64,000 nucleotides of DNA from Cardiocondyla obscurior (GCF_019399895.1 NW_027228824.1:1-64000), one strand, 5' to 3'; counted from the stretch's first letter, positions 47,601 through 58,093 are shown. Program-made: numbers and translations. The notes: generated by a model not told the origin, from the sequence alone.

Positions 47601-47996
47601 TGTTGTACTCCACGCATTGAAGTCACCCGCCACAATGATCGGTGAGTTCCTGACACGCCTGATGCAAACTGCTATGTCGTCCAGCCATTTCTGGTACTCC
47701 TCAATTGTACCTGAAGGCGGAAGGTAGGTACCGACAATGATAGTTGGCCCCCACCTAGCTGCGACGTAACGTTGTCCTCGTTCTATCGGGGCACATGAGG
47801 GAGTGCCCGGGATCCATCTCCATGTGAGAGCCACCGATCCTAGCTCGTCTCCAGTCCAGCAGGGGTGATTCTTGGGAACGTAGTTCGGCTCGGCTACTAC
47901 TGCGAAGATCATCTTCTGCTCCGCCATCGTATGCAGGAGCAGGTCCTGGGCGCCCTTGGAACGCCCGACGTTTGCCTGAATAAGGCGTAGGGCCAT
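44646..47996 (-). CDS. TE7 ORF2: endonuclease-reverse transcriptase, intact (1116 aa)
   Basis: Same length and essentially the same protein as TE3 ORF2, from ATG 47996. It has the endonuclease motifs (VVAEPNYVP, GDFNAWSTTWGS, LSDHRYIL), RT blocks including YADD, and the CHHC...H...C motif near the C-terminus. Silent and rare changes only (for example near 45766 and 44727). With TE3, TE4 and TE6 it is one of four intact ORF2 copies in the window. Confidence 0.95.
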   Translation of the reverse strand: MALRLIQANVGRSKGAQDLLLHTMAEQKMIFAVVAEPNYVPKNHPCWTGDELGSVALTWRWIPGTPSCAPIERGQRYVAARWGPTIIVGTYLPPSGTIEEYQKWLDDIAVCIRRVRNSPIIVAGDFNAWSTTWGSARTNARGRLVEAWAASMDLVLLNRGNTSTCVRPQGESIIDLSWASPAAARIVSGWKVSKDMEHLSDHRYILVSLAPLRSMSYRSREGRRWAVRKLDEDAFQASIAASLFASDLPQEEEDPEIQLQWVTETVTRACDMSMPRVKHRFRRSAYWWSDQIAALRRDAIRTSRKVTRSRDNQDRRAEALATYKEARKTLRTAIRKAKEESWTELIEALDDDPWGRAYKIVCKKLRPMAPPITEVLAPQFLKEVIGKLFPPDTREDGRVHLQSSDLDWNAALEITEEEFLHAAKRGLRGNTAPGPDGLTKAVWRLALKSIQGPIIQLFNSCLRHGAFPLPWKKAKLVLLRKQGKPEDSPSAYRPICLLDEAGKLFERIIVNRLVQHLSKEGTNFSRNQFGFRAGISTVNAITAVRNFTEEHTSQGGVVLATSIDVSNAFNSLPWEVIRAALSRHQVPQYLKDILGSYLHNRYFTFTDHNGKVQERSLQRGVPQGSVLGPFLWNIGYDAVFSSALPPHSKVVCYADDTLILSGGRDWTEARARGEIAASSVLRSVQKLGLYVAHEKTEAIVFSGKTGGPQPPPSSQILVGAARIQIAQNLKYLGLILDHKWSFGPHFKRIGERVREKSTSLRGILPNIGGPSSAARRLYANTVRSIALYAAPVWAEDLAACKKSQKNLEAAFHQVAIRTARAYRTVARPAAALLAGLPPVDITAAEYHRVYKDLQILKSRGITPTAGMKKRLRRRHRVITVGQWKDRLTGLHNFGQRTLSAILPVMEDWVDRCGWKGVTSFWTTQIITGHGCFSSYLHRIGKEASTACHHCDDSIDDAQHTLEVCPAWTEERQVLRNVLGPDLSLPTIIELAVYEDNVWRAFMDFCSAVMRRKTEAERERERHPQSAPSRSNAGGNHRGTGQPSATTSCMTPAQALTPPASTRVLRSRPRPRAPTSRAIGGRSPRNNPPSSQPSAQPGTHNVSLSPLASRPRARTLS

Positions 47997-50832
47997 TTAC
48001 AGGTATCCGGCCTGCCCTCCTCCGGGGATCTATCTCCATTGACCCTTCGCCGGATTTACCAGCTAAAGGTCTCTTGACACGTTGCGGAAGGGGCGGTGGA
48101 TTGGTGTTGTCCACTTCTGCGACGTCTCTTCTTCCCTTCCGTATTTGGGTCGTGCATTGCACGCTACCAAGTACATGGTTGGCCTTCCTCTTGAGGTCCG
48201 AGCAGATGGGGCATTTTGGAGGGGCCCTGCACATCTTGGCAACGTGTCCTTGCTCTCCACAGCGATAACACCTGCCGGATCTATCAAGTGTCTCTGGACA
48301 CTTGTCTGCTACGTGCCCCCTCTGCAGGCACTTATAGCATCTGAGGGGGCGTGACTCTAGCAAGTCGACTTTTACTTTGGTCCAACCGACCTTTAGTGTA
48401 TTTCCTTCTGTGGCTTTTTTGGCGGCCACCAAAGGAATACTCATCCACAGGCTTCCCAGTCCACCTGGGAAGCTTCTTATGCTGCCTGCTTTGATGTCAG
48501 AGGCTAAGCAGCCTCCCTTGCTTGCCACGGCACCAATGACCTCGTGGACAGTGAGTGACGGCTCCAGATTCCGCACTCGTATCTCCGCCATTTTAATAGG
48601 GCGGTTTATCTTAATGCCCTCTCTATTCACCAGAAGTTCCCTTAAGCGGGCAGCCAGGGCATCTGCTTGGGGACCGCTGCTCTCTCCTGGAACTTCTAAA
48701 AGTAAGGCTCCAGTGGCTGTAAAGCGGGTCTTTATCCCGTCGGTAATCCCTATGTCCGGGAGTTTAATCTTGTCCCTTGCCTCGGACAGAATTTTGGGCA
48801 TGTCCTTTTGTGGACATGTTAGCACCACTGCCGACGTTTTCGGGATGCGTCTCCTGTTTCTTCTTTTCCTCTTCTTCTTAGTCGAGGTGTTGGATGAGGA
48901 AGTCTTCTTGCCTTCCACTTTGCCTCTTTTAATCCCAGGAGCTCCTTTAGTGATGGTACCTGGGGCTGAAGTTGAGGCAACAGGTTTCATTACCTGTTTA
49001 TTCTTCCTAGCTGCATTCCTGCCGAGGACTTTTGTCCACGGCGTTTCCACAGGGTTGCTAGTCGATCCGCTGCACGTTTGCAGATTTTCCGATGGAGCTG
49101 GTGGCGCATCCTTCTTCTTCTTAGAAGGCTGAGCCTTGTTATTCTCAAGCGGAGAGACATTTGATGGTCCTTGGCCTTTGTTCTTCTTCGTCTTCTTAGA
49201 CTTATCTTCTCTATTTTTCTCTTCGGGAACCGGGTGCTTCTTGGTGTGGTCTCTCAGGCCGGACACCATGGAAGTGCTTTCTTGGGCCCCGTTGGGAGAT
49301 ACTTGAGGAGAAAGTCGCTCCGTGAGAGTGGACATCATGTCCCTCATTTGGGCCTGCATCATTTTGGCAAACACCGCTAGCTTGCCATCAATAAGTTCTT
49401 CTAGGCCTTTATCCTTATTGGCCGCTTTGCGACGAAGAGTTGTATTCTTGCTCTTCAGAGTTTCTTCGTCGTCGTCGGTAAGTATCCGCGATTTGCCTTG
49501 TACGGGCGGCCTAATCGCCGGTGGCCACTCCTCCCGGGGTGGAAGCGTCACAGACGGAGGGGCTGGAACATGGCTTGATTCAGCTCCAGTATCCATCTCC
49601 ATAGGTTCGTCCCTAACTTGATTGTTCCCAGATAAGGGAGACGTCATCGCAGTAGAGCGGACTCTGTCTAATTCTTCGCGTAGTTGCCTAACCTCGGCCC
49701 TTAACTGCTCGACCTCTTGAGCATCCGTGCTTTGCATTGGCAACACCTTACGCGTCATTGCGTCCGCGTTTATTTCTATCTTAAGGGCGGCTTCCCTTAA
49801 GATGCGTACAAAGCCGCCCTTTAAGTTGCTGGATTTTACAGCAACCTCCTCTATCTTCTTAGCTGTTTGCAGGATCTCTGCCGCCATGGCCTGTACTGGC
49901 AAACCGGCAGACTCCTGCTCTATCCTCTCTGCCATCTGGGAACGACGTTTCCCCTTATAGTCGGATGGGTCGTATCCGCCCTCCGCAATTTGCTTCATAA
50001 GCCTAATCTCGTCCTTGATAGATTCAAGCTCCTTAGTCTTTTCTTTGATGGCAAGAATTTCAACGCCTTTCCCAGTTACTATTGGGCGTCCACGTTTCTT
50101 CTTCTTTCCTTCGAGCATGTCTTCGAAGAAATTCTCCTCCGAGGAAGAGAGAGAACGGTCCGTGCGCGCCGTCACACGGCGGGCTTTAGCGTCAACTTCG
50201 CGATTTCTTCTTCTGGATCTCTTAGACGCTCCAGACGCAGTAGTGCGAATAGAGACGTCCGTGGCGTCAGATGAATCCAAATTGATGACGTCCGTGTCTC
50301 TGTTTTCGTCCATGCTTGCGTCTTCCACTGAAGATTGTTGCGGCGCGCTACGAGCATCATCCTCCGTTGCTGTTGTTGGGCAGGTTTCCGTCAGCGCAGT
50401 TGGCGGAGGAGAACCTGCACTTGGTCGAATAGTGCCAAAAACACCCGTTGATGTCGACGGCTGGTTCTTCTTAGTTGCCGCGCTGGGTCTTGTCCTACTC
50501 TTAGGACCAACCTTCCTTCTTGCTTTCTTGACGACTTCCATTCCAATAAGTCGTGGAAGCTTCAGAAATTCTCCATCGGTGTCCGTGCATGGAGCGGCTC
50601 TTCTGTTCGTTTCTCCCTCTGAGAGAGAAAGACCTCGATCCTCCTGGTCAGATCGAGCTTCATTTGTCGCAGGCGCATTGTCCACCAGCGCCCCTGCGGG
50701 GCAAGCGCTGGATCGCCCGTCGTTGGATGACGACATGGCAGGAGCCGGGACGGTACTCCCACCACGCCGGTCCCTGAGGGTCCGAATCCTCTGGGGCTGT
50801 AGAACTTCCTTCTTTTGGTCTGACATCTTCAT
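47755..50832 (-). CDS. TE7 ORF1: gag-like RNA-binding protein (1025 aa as read)
   Basis: Starts at ATG 50832 (MKMSDQKKEV) and matches TE3 ORF1 through the AT-hook-like RGRP, coiled coils, RRM-like block, three zinc knuckles and SMEIDPRRR. One C fewer in the run at about 48015 than in TE3 then shifts the frame, so the last 80 or so residues read ORF2 DNA out of frame. The natural end is probably next to the ORF2 ATG at 47996, where TAA immediately precedes ATG in the remaining frame. Confidence 0.88.
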   Translation of the reverse strand: MKMSDQKKEVLQPQRIRTLRDRRGGSTVPAPAMSSSNDGRSSACPAGALVDNAPATNEARSDQEDRGLSLSEGETNRRAAPCTDTDGEFLKLPRLIGMEVVKKARRKVGPKSRTRPSAATKKNQPSTSTGVFGTIRPSAGSPPPTALTETCPTTATEDDARSAPQQSSVEDASMDENRDTDVINLDSSDATDVSIRTTASGASKRSRRRNREVDAKARRVTARTDRSLSSSEENFFEDMLEGKKKKRGRPIVTGKGVEILAIKEKTKELESIKDEIRLMKQIAEGGYDPSDYKGKRRSQMAERIEQESAGLPVQAMAAEILQTAKKIEEVAVKSSNLKGGFVRILREAALKIEINADAMTRKVLPMQSTDAQEVEQLRAEVRQLREELDRVRSTAMTSPLSGNNQVRDEPMEMDTGAESSHVPAPPSVTLPPREEWPPAIRPPVQGKSRILTDDDEETLKSKNTTLRRKAANKDKGLEELIDGKLAVFAKMMQAQMRDMMSTLTERLSPQVSPNGAQESTSMVSGLRDHTKKHPVPEEKNREDKSKKTKKNKGQGPSNVSPLENNKAQPSKKKKDAPPAPSENLQTCSGSTSNPVETPWTKVLGRNAARKNKQVMKPVASTSAPGTITKGAPGIKRGKVEGKKTSSSNTSTKKKRKRRNRRRIPKTSAVVLTCPQKDMPKILSEARDKIKLPDIGITDGIKTRFTATGALLLEVPGESSGPQADALAARLRELLVNREGIKINRPIKMAEIRVRNLEPSLTVHEVIGAVASKGGCLASDIKAGSIRSFPGGLGSLWMSIPLVAAKKATEGNTLKVGWTKVKVDLLESRPLRCYKCLQRGHVADKCPETLDRSGRCYRCGEQGHVAKMCRAPPKCPICSDLKRKANHVLGSVQCTTQIRKGRRDVAEVDNTNPPPLPQRVKRPLAGKSGEGSMEIDPRRRAGRIPVNGPTPYSGKRRAFQGRPGPAPAYDGGAEDDLRSSSRAELRSQESPLLDWRRARIGGSHMEMDPGHSLMCPDRTRTTLRRS

Positions 50833-51823
50833 GTTGTATCAAGGGTTGGTTTGTGTAGGGTTTTCCTTCCCCTAGGCCGATTGGGTGCCCGCCCTGCCGA
50901 CTCCGACCTAGCCGCTTCCTTCTTTCTTCCAGAGACACGCCGCGAGCCCCGCCTCGGAATACGTCCGAGCGGCCCCGCGGCGGTCAAAACCTCCTCCCCG
51001 GGGTGACCAGGCCCACCTCGGAAACTTCCGAGCGGCCCGAAACACCCCCTACGTCATCCCTGGGGTGCCCAGCCCGCAGGCCGGAACACCCTACGCCCCC
51101 GGAGACCGTGGGGTCACACCCCCGGTGTGCAACTCCGGTGCGTATACTCGTACCCGCCCCAGGAACGCACCACGTACGCCCCGGAAACGGGTAGAGGTAA
51201 TCCCTAACCTCGGCTGCGGGAGCACCCGCGTGCAATGCCTCAGAAAGGGATCTTCTCCCCTTGAACGGGAGGCCCCCTACCCAACCCCGGGTGGCATGGC
51301 GGGAAACCAATTCCCCTGCGGCCCCAGCCGGCCGGGATTTGCATTCCGGGTTACCTTCCCTTACCACCTTGGGGGGAATAAAACCCACCCTCTCGGCGAA
51401 GTGGTCGCCGGGCTCAGGCACCTCGGGACCGCCAAGTCCCGTACCACAGATCTACACCGTCCTAATAAAGGGACGGCCTCTGTGGCCCCTGAGGTTGCCA
51501 GGAGGAAGTCAGAAGACCTCCCCTCACGACCCTGACAAGCCGGGCGTTTGTATTCCGGGTCGCCATCCTTACCACCTTGGGGGAATAATACCCACCCTCT
51601 CGGCGAAGTGGTCGCCGGGCTCAGGAACCCTCGGGAACGCCAAGTCCCGAACCACAGATCTACACCGTCCTAATAAAGGGACGGCCTCTGTGGCCCCTGA
51701 GGGTGTACCTCCCCCGGCTCGAGTACGTGATGTACTCGGAGTGCAATGCCAGGAAGGTACTGTGCGCTCTTAGTAGGATCGAACCTCCCCGCCGGGCCCT
51801 CCCCGGGACTAAGTCCCAGGTAC
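50833..51823 (-). promoter_or_regulatory. TE7 5' UTR/leader with two tandem modules
   Basis: Same ORF1-proximal hairpins as TE3 (near 50954 and 51017), two 5' modules (about 51324-51493 and 51530-51701), then the segment with GAGTAC/GTACTC and the CTTAGTAGGATCGAACC block also present in TE4 and TE6. Confidence 0.65.
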
Positions 51824-51893
51824 TGCCCCAGCGGATCGTTGATTCGATCCCTTAAGCCCTCTCACCACGACAAGGTGGCGCACAACGAGAGGG
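51824..51893 (-). ncRNA. HDV-like fold, divergent, in TE7 leader
   Basis: CCCTCTC (51893-51887) pairs with GAGAGGG (51863-51857); P3, loop and P4 as in TE4. It is preceded by only 10 nt (GACTCTCAGA) before the telomeric repeat. Activity is unknown: the P1.1 GG and the final A of the CNRA strand are missing. Confidence 0.42.
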
Positions 51894-51903
51894 TCTGAGA
51901 GTC

Positions 51904-51917
51904 AACCTAACCTAACC
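51904..51917 (+). repeat. Telomeric repeat remnant between TE7 and TE8
   Basis: Fewer than three units (14 bp, AACCTAACCTAACC) between the TE7 5' end and the 20-nt T run of TE8. Confidence 0.95.
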
Positions 51918-52603
51918 TTTTTTTTTTTTTTTTTTTAACGTGAGGAAATCCTTTTACGGATACCCCCGGTTTGGGAACTCCGGGGGTTATGTGGGACTCA
52001 GGTCTTATGCAAACGTGCTGCCTAATACCCACTAAAACCTCACGAGTGGCCTAGCGCAGGCAGTCATTGGCGAGCGGCACGGGAATCGTAAACACATTCC
52101 AAGCACCGCGCCGCTCGCCCACTACCGGGACCCCCAGGTGTTAGGGGGTCTCTGCCTGGCCGGGGGCACTCCTTGAAGACTAAGGAGGGCCCACCGGCGC
52201 CCGGTCGTGATACCACCACCTCCGCACCAAGCTTACGGCGTGACACCACCAGGAGACGGGACGACCCTCACCCTTACGGGAGCTATTGGGTCGTCCGTCC
52301 CCCGGGGTGCCAGCACATACTTTCTCCTTCCTCAGCCCTGAAAAGGGCTGATAAGTGGAGGCCCCCTACAGGGGGCTAACTCCAGTGGCCCTGAAAAGGG
52401 CCATTTTTCTCCGCCTGACTAATTGGCCCTAAAAGGGCCATTTCCCAACACCTGACTACTTGGCCCTAAAGGGCCATTTTCCAACACCATGGAGGGGTAG
52501 GGTTGATCTTTAGACCGAACCCGCCCCCGTTTCCACCAGCGGCGCAAATGCGCCGGGTGCCTCTATTTCTGCGCCTGACCGGCGCCCTGGGAGACCGATG
52601 GGG
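51918..52603 (-). promoter_or_regulatory. TE8 3' UTR with terminal stem, second stem and hairpin series
   Basis: CGTGAGG (51940-51946) pairs with CCTCACG (52038-52044), the covarying partner of the TE2 and TE3 stems. A second stem pairs GGCGAGCGGC with GCCGCTCGCC (about 52068-52120). Nearer ORF2 lies a series of short hairpins of GGCCCTNAAAGGGCC type. Confidence 0.72.
52333..52476 (-). repeat. Series of GGCCC-type hairpins in TE8 3' UTR
   Basis: Five small stem-loops in 145 bp: 52333-52350, 52361-52376, 52386-52403, 52424-52440 and 52461-52476. Four share the arms GGCCCT/AGGGCC or close variants with an A-rich loop, and the last two are embedded in a repeated ACTNNTTGGCCCTAAA context. TE2 has two or three at the same place. 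Confidence 0.75.
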
Positions 52604-55600
52604 CTATCTCCCCCGACGGACTCTCTCATTATCCTCCTTCTGTGAAATAACGTTTTCACAGAAGGAGATAAACATATCTTTCTCGGCCTCTCCCCCCACC
52701 ACGGCTGATATGACCGCCGGGAGGGAGAGGTCCGGGCCTAAGGCGCTAATTAGCGTCCTTCTCTCATTCGCGAAGGCCGGGCACTCGGCAAGTGTGTGAT
52801 CCGCCGAGTCCCGACCCCCGCCACACTCCCAACACTTAGGAGTTGGCTCTCGTCCTATGCGGCACAGGTAATCACCGAAGACACCATGTCCGGTGATCAC
52901 CTGTGCCGCCTAAAGGAATTTTCCTCTCCCTAACACCGTTCGTCCATTCTGACAGAAATGGGCGAACGGCGTGAACTTCACCCGATGACCTGGTGCGTCT
53001 AACGGCAACTGTGCCAACTTGGAACCCCATTCTTCCATAATCTGGCGATCCCCAATAACACGGAGTCTCGCCAGAACAGCCGGGGTTAAGGGAACCCCGC
53101 GTCTTAACATGAGGGACTTACGCCGATATCTTTCGGCGTAAGCCCTCGCAACTATATCGACGGGGGGAAGGCCCGCCATCACAAACGCGGCATCCGCCGC
53201 AGTCGTCCTATACAGACGGGCCACTCGAACGGCAAGCCTGCGATCAACTTGCCGCAGGCCGCTGAGCGCCCGCCTGTTGTTGGCGAGATCTTTTGCCCAT
53301 ATCGGGGCGCCATAAAGGGCCACCGATCTCACTACTGCCGCATATAAACGACGGGCCTTCACCCCCGGCCCACCAAGATTTGGCATAATGCGCCCTAACG
53401 AGGCTGCAACTCGTCCCACTTTAGGTATAACGCGAGCAAAATGCTCGGAAAAACGCCAATGACTGTCCAGGTGGAGTCCGAGATACTTGAGAGTGTGACC
53501 CACCTGGATAGGAACCCCCGATGAGGATGGAAAGGTGGAGGAGGACCGACAGAATGACCCATAAACCATAGGGCCTCCGTCTTATTAGCGGCCACTTCCA
53601 GGCCCATCTCGGCCAGAGTGTTGCACACCATACTAGTGGCAACCTCGGCCAGCGCGCGCTTCTTCAGTTCTGCCCGGGCCAGAACTAACGTATCATCTGC
53701 GTAGCAACGCAGGCTGCAACCCGGGGAAGGGGCAATCGTAGCACCCTGTCAAAGGCGAGGTTCCACAGGAGTGGCCCAAGAACAGAGCCCTGTGGGACCC
53801 CTCGCTCTATTCTCTTGTTGACGCGGCGACCATCCCTATTATTATAGGAAAGTACCCTGTTGTTAAGGTACTGACCTATGACCCGTCGAAGATAATTAGG
53901 GACCCTGAAGTATTCAAGGGAGTCCCTGATGACTTTCCAGGGGAGCGTGTTAAAGGCGTTGGATATGTCCAACGAGACGGCCAGTAACACGCTCCCCTCC
54001 TCTACTGTACTTTCCGCGAGGGCCCTAACCGACGCAATAGCGTCGATGGTTGACTTGCCCTCTCGGAAGCCGAACTGCTCCGACTGGAGCGGCGGGTCAC
54101 CTTTGTTGATATGCTGGATGAGGCGGCACGAGATAATCCTCTCGTAAACCTTGCCAACCTCATCCAGCAGACAGATAGGCCTATACGCGGAGGGTTCTCC
54201 GGCTGCCCTACCTGGTTTAGGAATTAGAACCAGGTTGGCACGGCGCCATTCAGGTGGAAATACTCCGTCGCGGAGCAGGGAAGTAAAGATCCTGCCTGCC
54301 CGCGGCGCCAAACTAACGAGAGCTAGTGCAAGTGCTCCTCCTGGTACCCCATCAGGCCCAGGGGCCTTATTTGGGCGTATTCTTCTAACCACGGCGGTTA
54401 ACTCTTCCTCAGTCACGTCACACGCCCCATGAATCCAATCAGGAGAAGGTCCGGAAGGGAGAGGAGGTAAGTATGTCTCGCCACCAGTATCGGGTGGGAA
54501 TAATCTATCTACTACAGACGCAGCCGTATGTGGCTCCAAACTCTCGGTTGCAGGAGGAGCTCTGGGACGCAGGCGACCGGTAACTATCCGGTAGGGACGC
54601 CCCCAAGGGTCCTCATCGATGGATTGAAGTAATTCATCCCAGGCTTGGGTCTTGGCCTGCTTGATAGCTAAGCGTAGGGCCCGTCGCGCGTCTCGGTAGG
54701 CCTCGTAGGCCGCCGTTGTATCCTCCACTGTCCCATGGCGACGCCTTTTGGCGCGCGTGTACCGCCTCTGAGTTTGGACGGAGAACCGCCGAAGTGTGGC
54801 GATTTCTTCCGACCACCAATAAGCCCGTGTGTTAACACGGGGACCAGAACGAGGCATAGCGACCTCACATGCTCCACTAATTACCTCACAGAGCCAAGCT
54901 GCTCCATCCAAGGCACTGTCCCAAATAGGCTCATCCAGCCACGTGTATATGCCTAGAGCGGCAAGGAATTTGTCCTTATCGAACAATCGATAGGACCATC
55001 TCACATTCCTATTAGGAGGAACGGAATTATACGTGCCTCGGGAGGCGGAGAGGGACATAAGGATGTACCTATGATCGGATAGGGTTTCCAACTCTTCCGC
55101 CACCCGCCAACTCCTAACAAAAGCTCGCGCAGAAGAGGAGATCCATGTGAGATCGACTATGGAGTCTCCTCTCCACGCAGAGCAAGTACTGGTGGACCCC
55201 TCGTTGACTATGAGAAGATCCAACTCGGCAGCCCATGCCGCCAACACTCCACCTCGTCTATCGGCTCTGAGGCAGCCCCAATCCGGCGACTTGGCATTAA
55301 AATCGCCGGCTATAAGGAAAGGTTGAGGATATCTGGCACGAATAAAGGCGCTCATTGTATCGAGTCGCTCCTCAAATTCGAGAAGGCTCAGCGCAGGAGA
55401 CGCGTAAACTCCCAAGATGAATAATGGGCCCCACTTGACACAGACCCACCCAGTTCCTCGCTCCACAGGGATACAGGGCCGGGTAAGCTGATTCCAGGTA
55501 ATTGCGACGGAGTCCCGCTCATCGCTCGCCCAACAAGGATTGTCGGGGGGAACGCGGTAAGGCTCCGCCGCAATACCAACTCCCACGCTCCACCAGGGAA

Positions 55601-55640
55601 TGAAGGAAAAGATCCTGTGCCTGGGAAGCGTGGTTTAAAT
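52604..55640 (-). pseudogene. TE8 ORF2: endonuclease-reverse transcriptase, multiply frameshifted
   Basis: The N-terminus (NNLNHASQAQDLF) is readable at about 55600-55640 in frame with the end of ORF1. The main part (53685-55586) covers the endonuclease (AAEPYRVPPDNPCW, AGDFNAKSPDWG, SIVDLTWIS, TLSDHRYILM) and RT blocks (KAPGPDGVPG, SAYRPICLLDEVGKVYERI, VSLDISNAFNTLPW, GVPQGSVLGPLLWN). The frame is lost just before YADD. Pieces follow at 53395-53631 and 52910-53569 (stop at 52910-52912) and at 52604-52900, which includes CWECGGGRDSADHTLAEC. Non-functional. Confidence 0.9.
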
Positions 55641-55644
55641 TGTT

Positions 55645-58093
55645 TGGAGAATATTTAGGCGGCGAAGGCTCGGCCGTATCGGTCTCCTCCAGACCGCTAC
55701 CAACACTGGCTGATTTAGCCGTAAAGACCTTAGGAGGCCTTTGCTCTAAAGGTGGAGGATTTATGACCTCGACTTCCATAGTTTCTACCTCCTGAGGTGG
55801 ATTAGAGGGAATAGGTGTCTTCTCGAGAACGGGTTGAGTGGCAGCCGTTTTCATACGGCTTTTGGGCTTGACAATGCCACCCGCCCTAGTCTGTCTAGAT
55901 CGGGCAGAACAAGATGAACCACCCATCTTATGGGCAGCCGGTTTGCCTGCTTTGTTGCAGGCAGGACAAAAAGGGGCCTCACCACAATCAGCCGCCAGAT
56001 GGTCAGGAGCGCCGCAACGAAAGCAACATCTGCTCCTATCCTCGCTGTTAGGACAGCGTTCCCTAACATGTCCCCCCTGCAAGCATTTGTAGCATTGCAG
56101 GGGACGACTAGGAAGTAACTCAATACGGGCTAAGGTCCACCCAATTTTTATCTTGCCAATAAGGGCAAGTTTTTTAGCCGCGACTAAAGGACAGCGGCAC
56201 CAAACCGTAAATAGGCCATTAATTCCTTGTCTGGGAGTACCTATTTTTATGCTAAGAGGATCGCAGGAGGTTGCAGCGACTATGGCGTCGGCAATTTCAT
56301 TAGAAGTTGCGGTGTCGTCTAAATTTCGGACCCGCATTTCCGCCATCTTTATAGGGTGCGCTATTCGCACGTTCTCTTCGTCCGCAAGGACTTCACCTAG
56401 TTTATCCGCAAGAGCCTTTGCTTTAACGGCATTATCAGTTCCTGCCACCTCGTATATGATAGCGCCAGTAAGCGCACGCCTTGGTCGGACTGAGTCAATG
56501 CCAAGGCTGGTAAGGTCAATCAGGTCTTTGGCCTTCCCCAGTATTCTGTTGTATTGTCCTGAAGGACAAGAAACCGTAACTGCTGCTGTTTTAGGCAGCT
56601 TAATCTTTCTCTTAGAAGATTGTTTTATTTTACCATCCTGGTTTGGTTTGTTGCCACCAATATTTCGTTTGCCAGGAGGTTTTTCTTGCATGTTACGCGC
56701 AGTACCAGGCTTTTTATTTGCCTTTCTTCCTACAGCAGTGGCCCAACTACTTGTTGCCTGAGCCTTAGGGTGACATTGGCCTTGATGTTGCTAAGGAGCT
56801 AATTTCAAGGGAGTGGGCTTGGATGTTTGTTTAGAAGAGACCTTTTTGTCCTTCATTCACCTTTTATCTTTTTTAGATTTGTCTACCTGTTGACTTTTAG
56901 GAGACAAACGAGTTGGAGGAGGAATTCCGCCTCTACCCCATTTTCTTTCACACCATCTCTCAAAGAGATGGTCGAGTCTCGAGAGAAGAGGGTCCTCTTC
57001 TTCTTCTGACCTATACTGCAATCTAGGAGGACTGAGCATCTTCCTCCTACCTCTAAGTACTGGCCTATAGGCCGCTGGAACTTCTTCAGGTTCTACATGT
57101 CGTCGGGCATTTTCCAAGTTTTTAGTTTTATTTTGACCTTGCCCTTTTGGTGAGTCATTCTTGGGAGAGCCTGTTTTTGCTGTTTATTTTTAACGTAGCA
57201 ATGTCGTCCCGGAGTAGTGCGATTTCCTTTTCAGCCGCTTCTAATTTGCGACGAAGGACTTCTGTTTCAGCCGCTGGAGAGTCCATAATAGCTGTGTCCA
57301 CACGGGTCATCAAGTTTGTAAGGCATGCGCTTGTCTTACAGGCAGATTCCTTAAGGGTCTTAATAAAAGTGCCCTTGAGACCTTTTGATGTTGATGCAAC
57401 CTTCAACACACGTTGCATTTCTTCGAGAGCCACGGCTGCTAGGCTAGCCGCCGGATCATAACGAAGCTCTTCCATAAAGCGCGCCGTCAAATCGGTGGCC
57501 TTAGCTTGTAAGCCACCAGCTAAAGGAACAGCAGGATTAAGTATATCTTTTTCCTGCCTTCTCTGCTCCTCCAAATCCTCCTCTTCACGTAGCCGCTGCT
57601 TGACTTGTAACAGCCCAATGTACTCCCCGGTCGTAGGGGGACGTCCACGTTCGCGTTTCCTTTTTCGGCCGAGCGACGTTGTCGAATCGTAATCGCTCTC
57701 CATTACAACATCCGACAAATCCATGGCTGAAGCAGTGGAAGTGACGGAAGGCGCAGGCGATACAGCCCTGGATGTAGACGCACTCTTCCTAGACGAAAGA
57801 GGCGATTGACCAGGAGAAGCCTCTCCTCCTTTCTTAGACACGGTGACCTTGGATGATAATGGACCCGGTCGATCTATGCGAGCCATGCTAATGATTGCAG
57901 GCTTTATAAACGCAGCATCATTCTTCGCAGATGCATTTTCCTCGGCCGCCCCTGCGGAGCGAGCGGCAGATGGCCCATCGTGCGATGACGACGAGAGGGG
58001 AGCTGGGACAGTACTCCCCTCACGCCGGCCCCTGGGGATCCGATCCCCCTGAGGCGATACACCCGTATTTTTCTTGGACGACTGGCTCATCAT
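55645..58093 (-). pseudogene. TE8 ORF1: gag-like protein in three pieces
   Basis: Start MMSQSSKKNTG at 58093. The first piece (57155-58093) has a Ser/Pro-rich N-terminus, RGRPPTTG near 57638-57649 and a coiled coil. The second (56857-57117) is basic, with LLSRLDHLFERW. The third (to about 55645, in a frame that opens at 56691) has the RRM-like block (RRALTGAIIYEVAGT; IKMAEMRVRNLDD), zinc knuckles CYKCLQGGHVRERC, CFRCGAPDHLAADC and CX2CX8HX6C, and a TMEVEV tail. An indel near the end puts this piece in frame with the ORF2 N-terminus, so no stop separates them until the next frameshift at about 55580. Confidence 0.88.

Larger units (their letters stand above)
44282..51903 (-). mobile_element. 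TE7: third near-identical copy of the TE3 family, longest 5' end, ORF2 intact
   Basis: A 7.6-kb element with poly(A) (T run 44282-44300), intact ORF2, open ORF1 and a leader that extends through the divergent HDV-like fold to a terminus GACTCTCAGA, identical to the first 10 nt of TE6. Compared with TE6 it lacks about 1.6 kb between these two points. Junction: GGTT|GACTCTC. Substitutions against TE3 are few. Confidence 0.94.
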
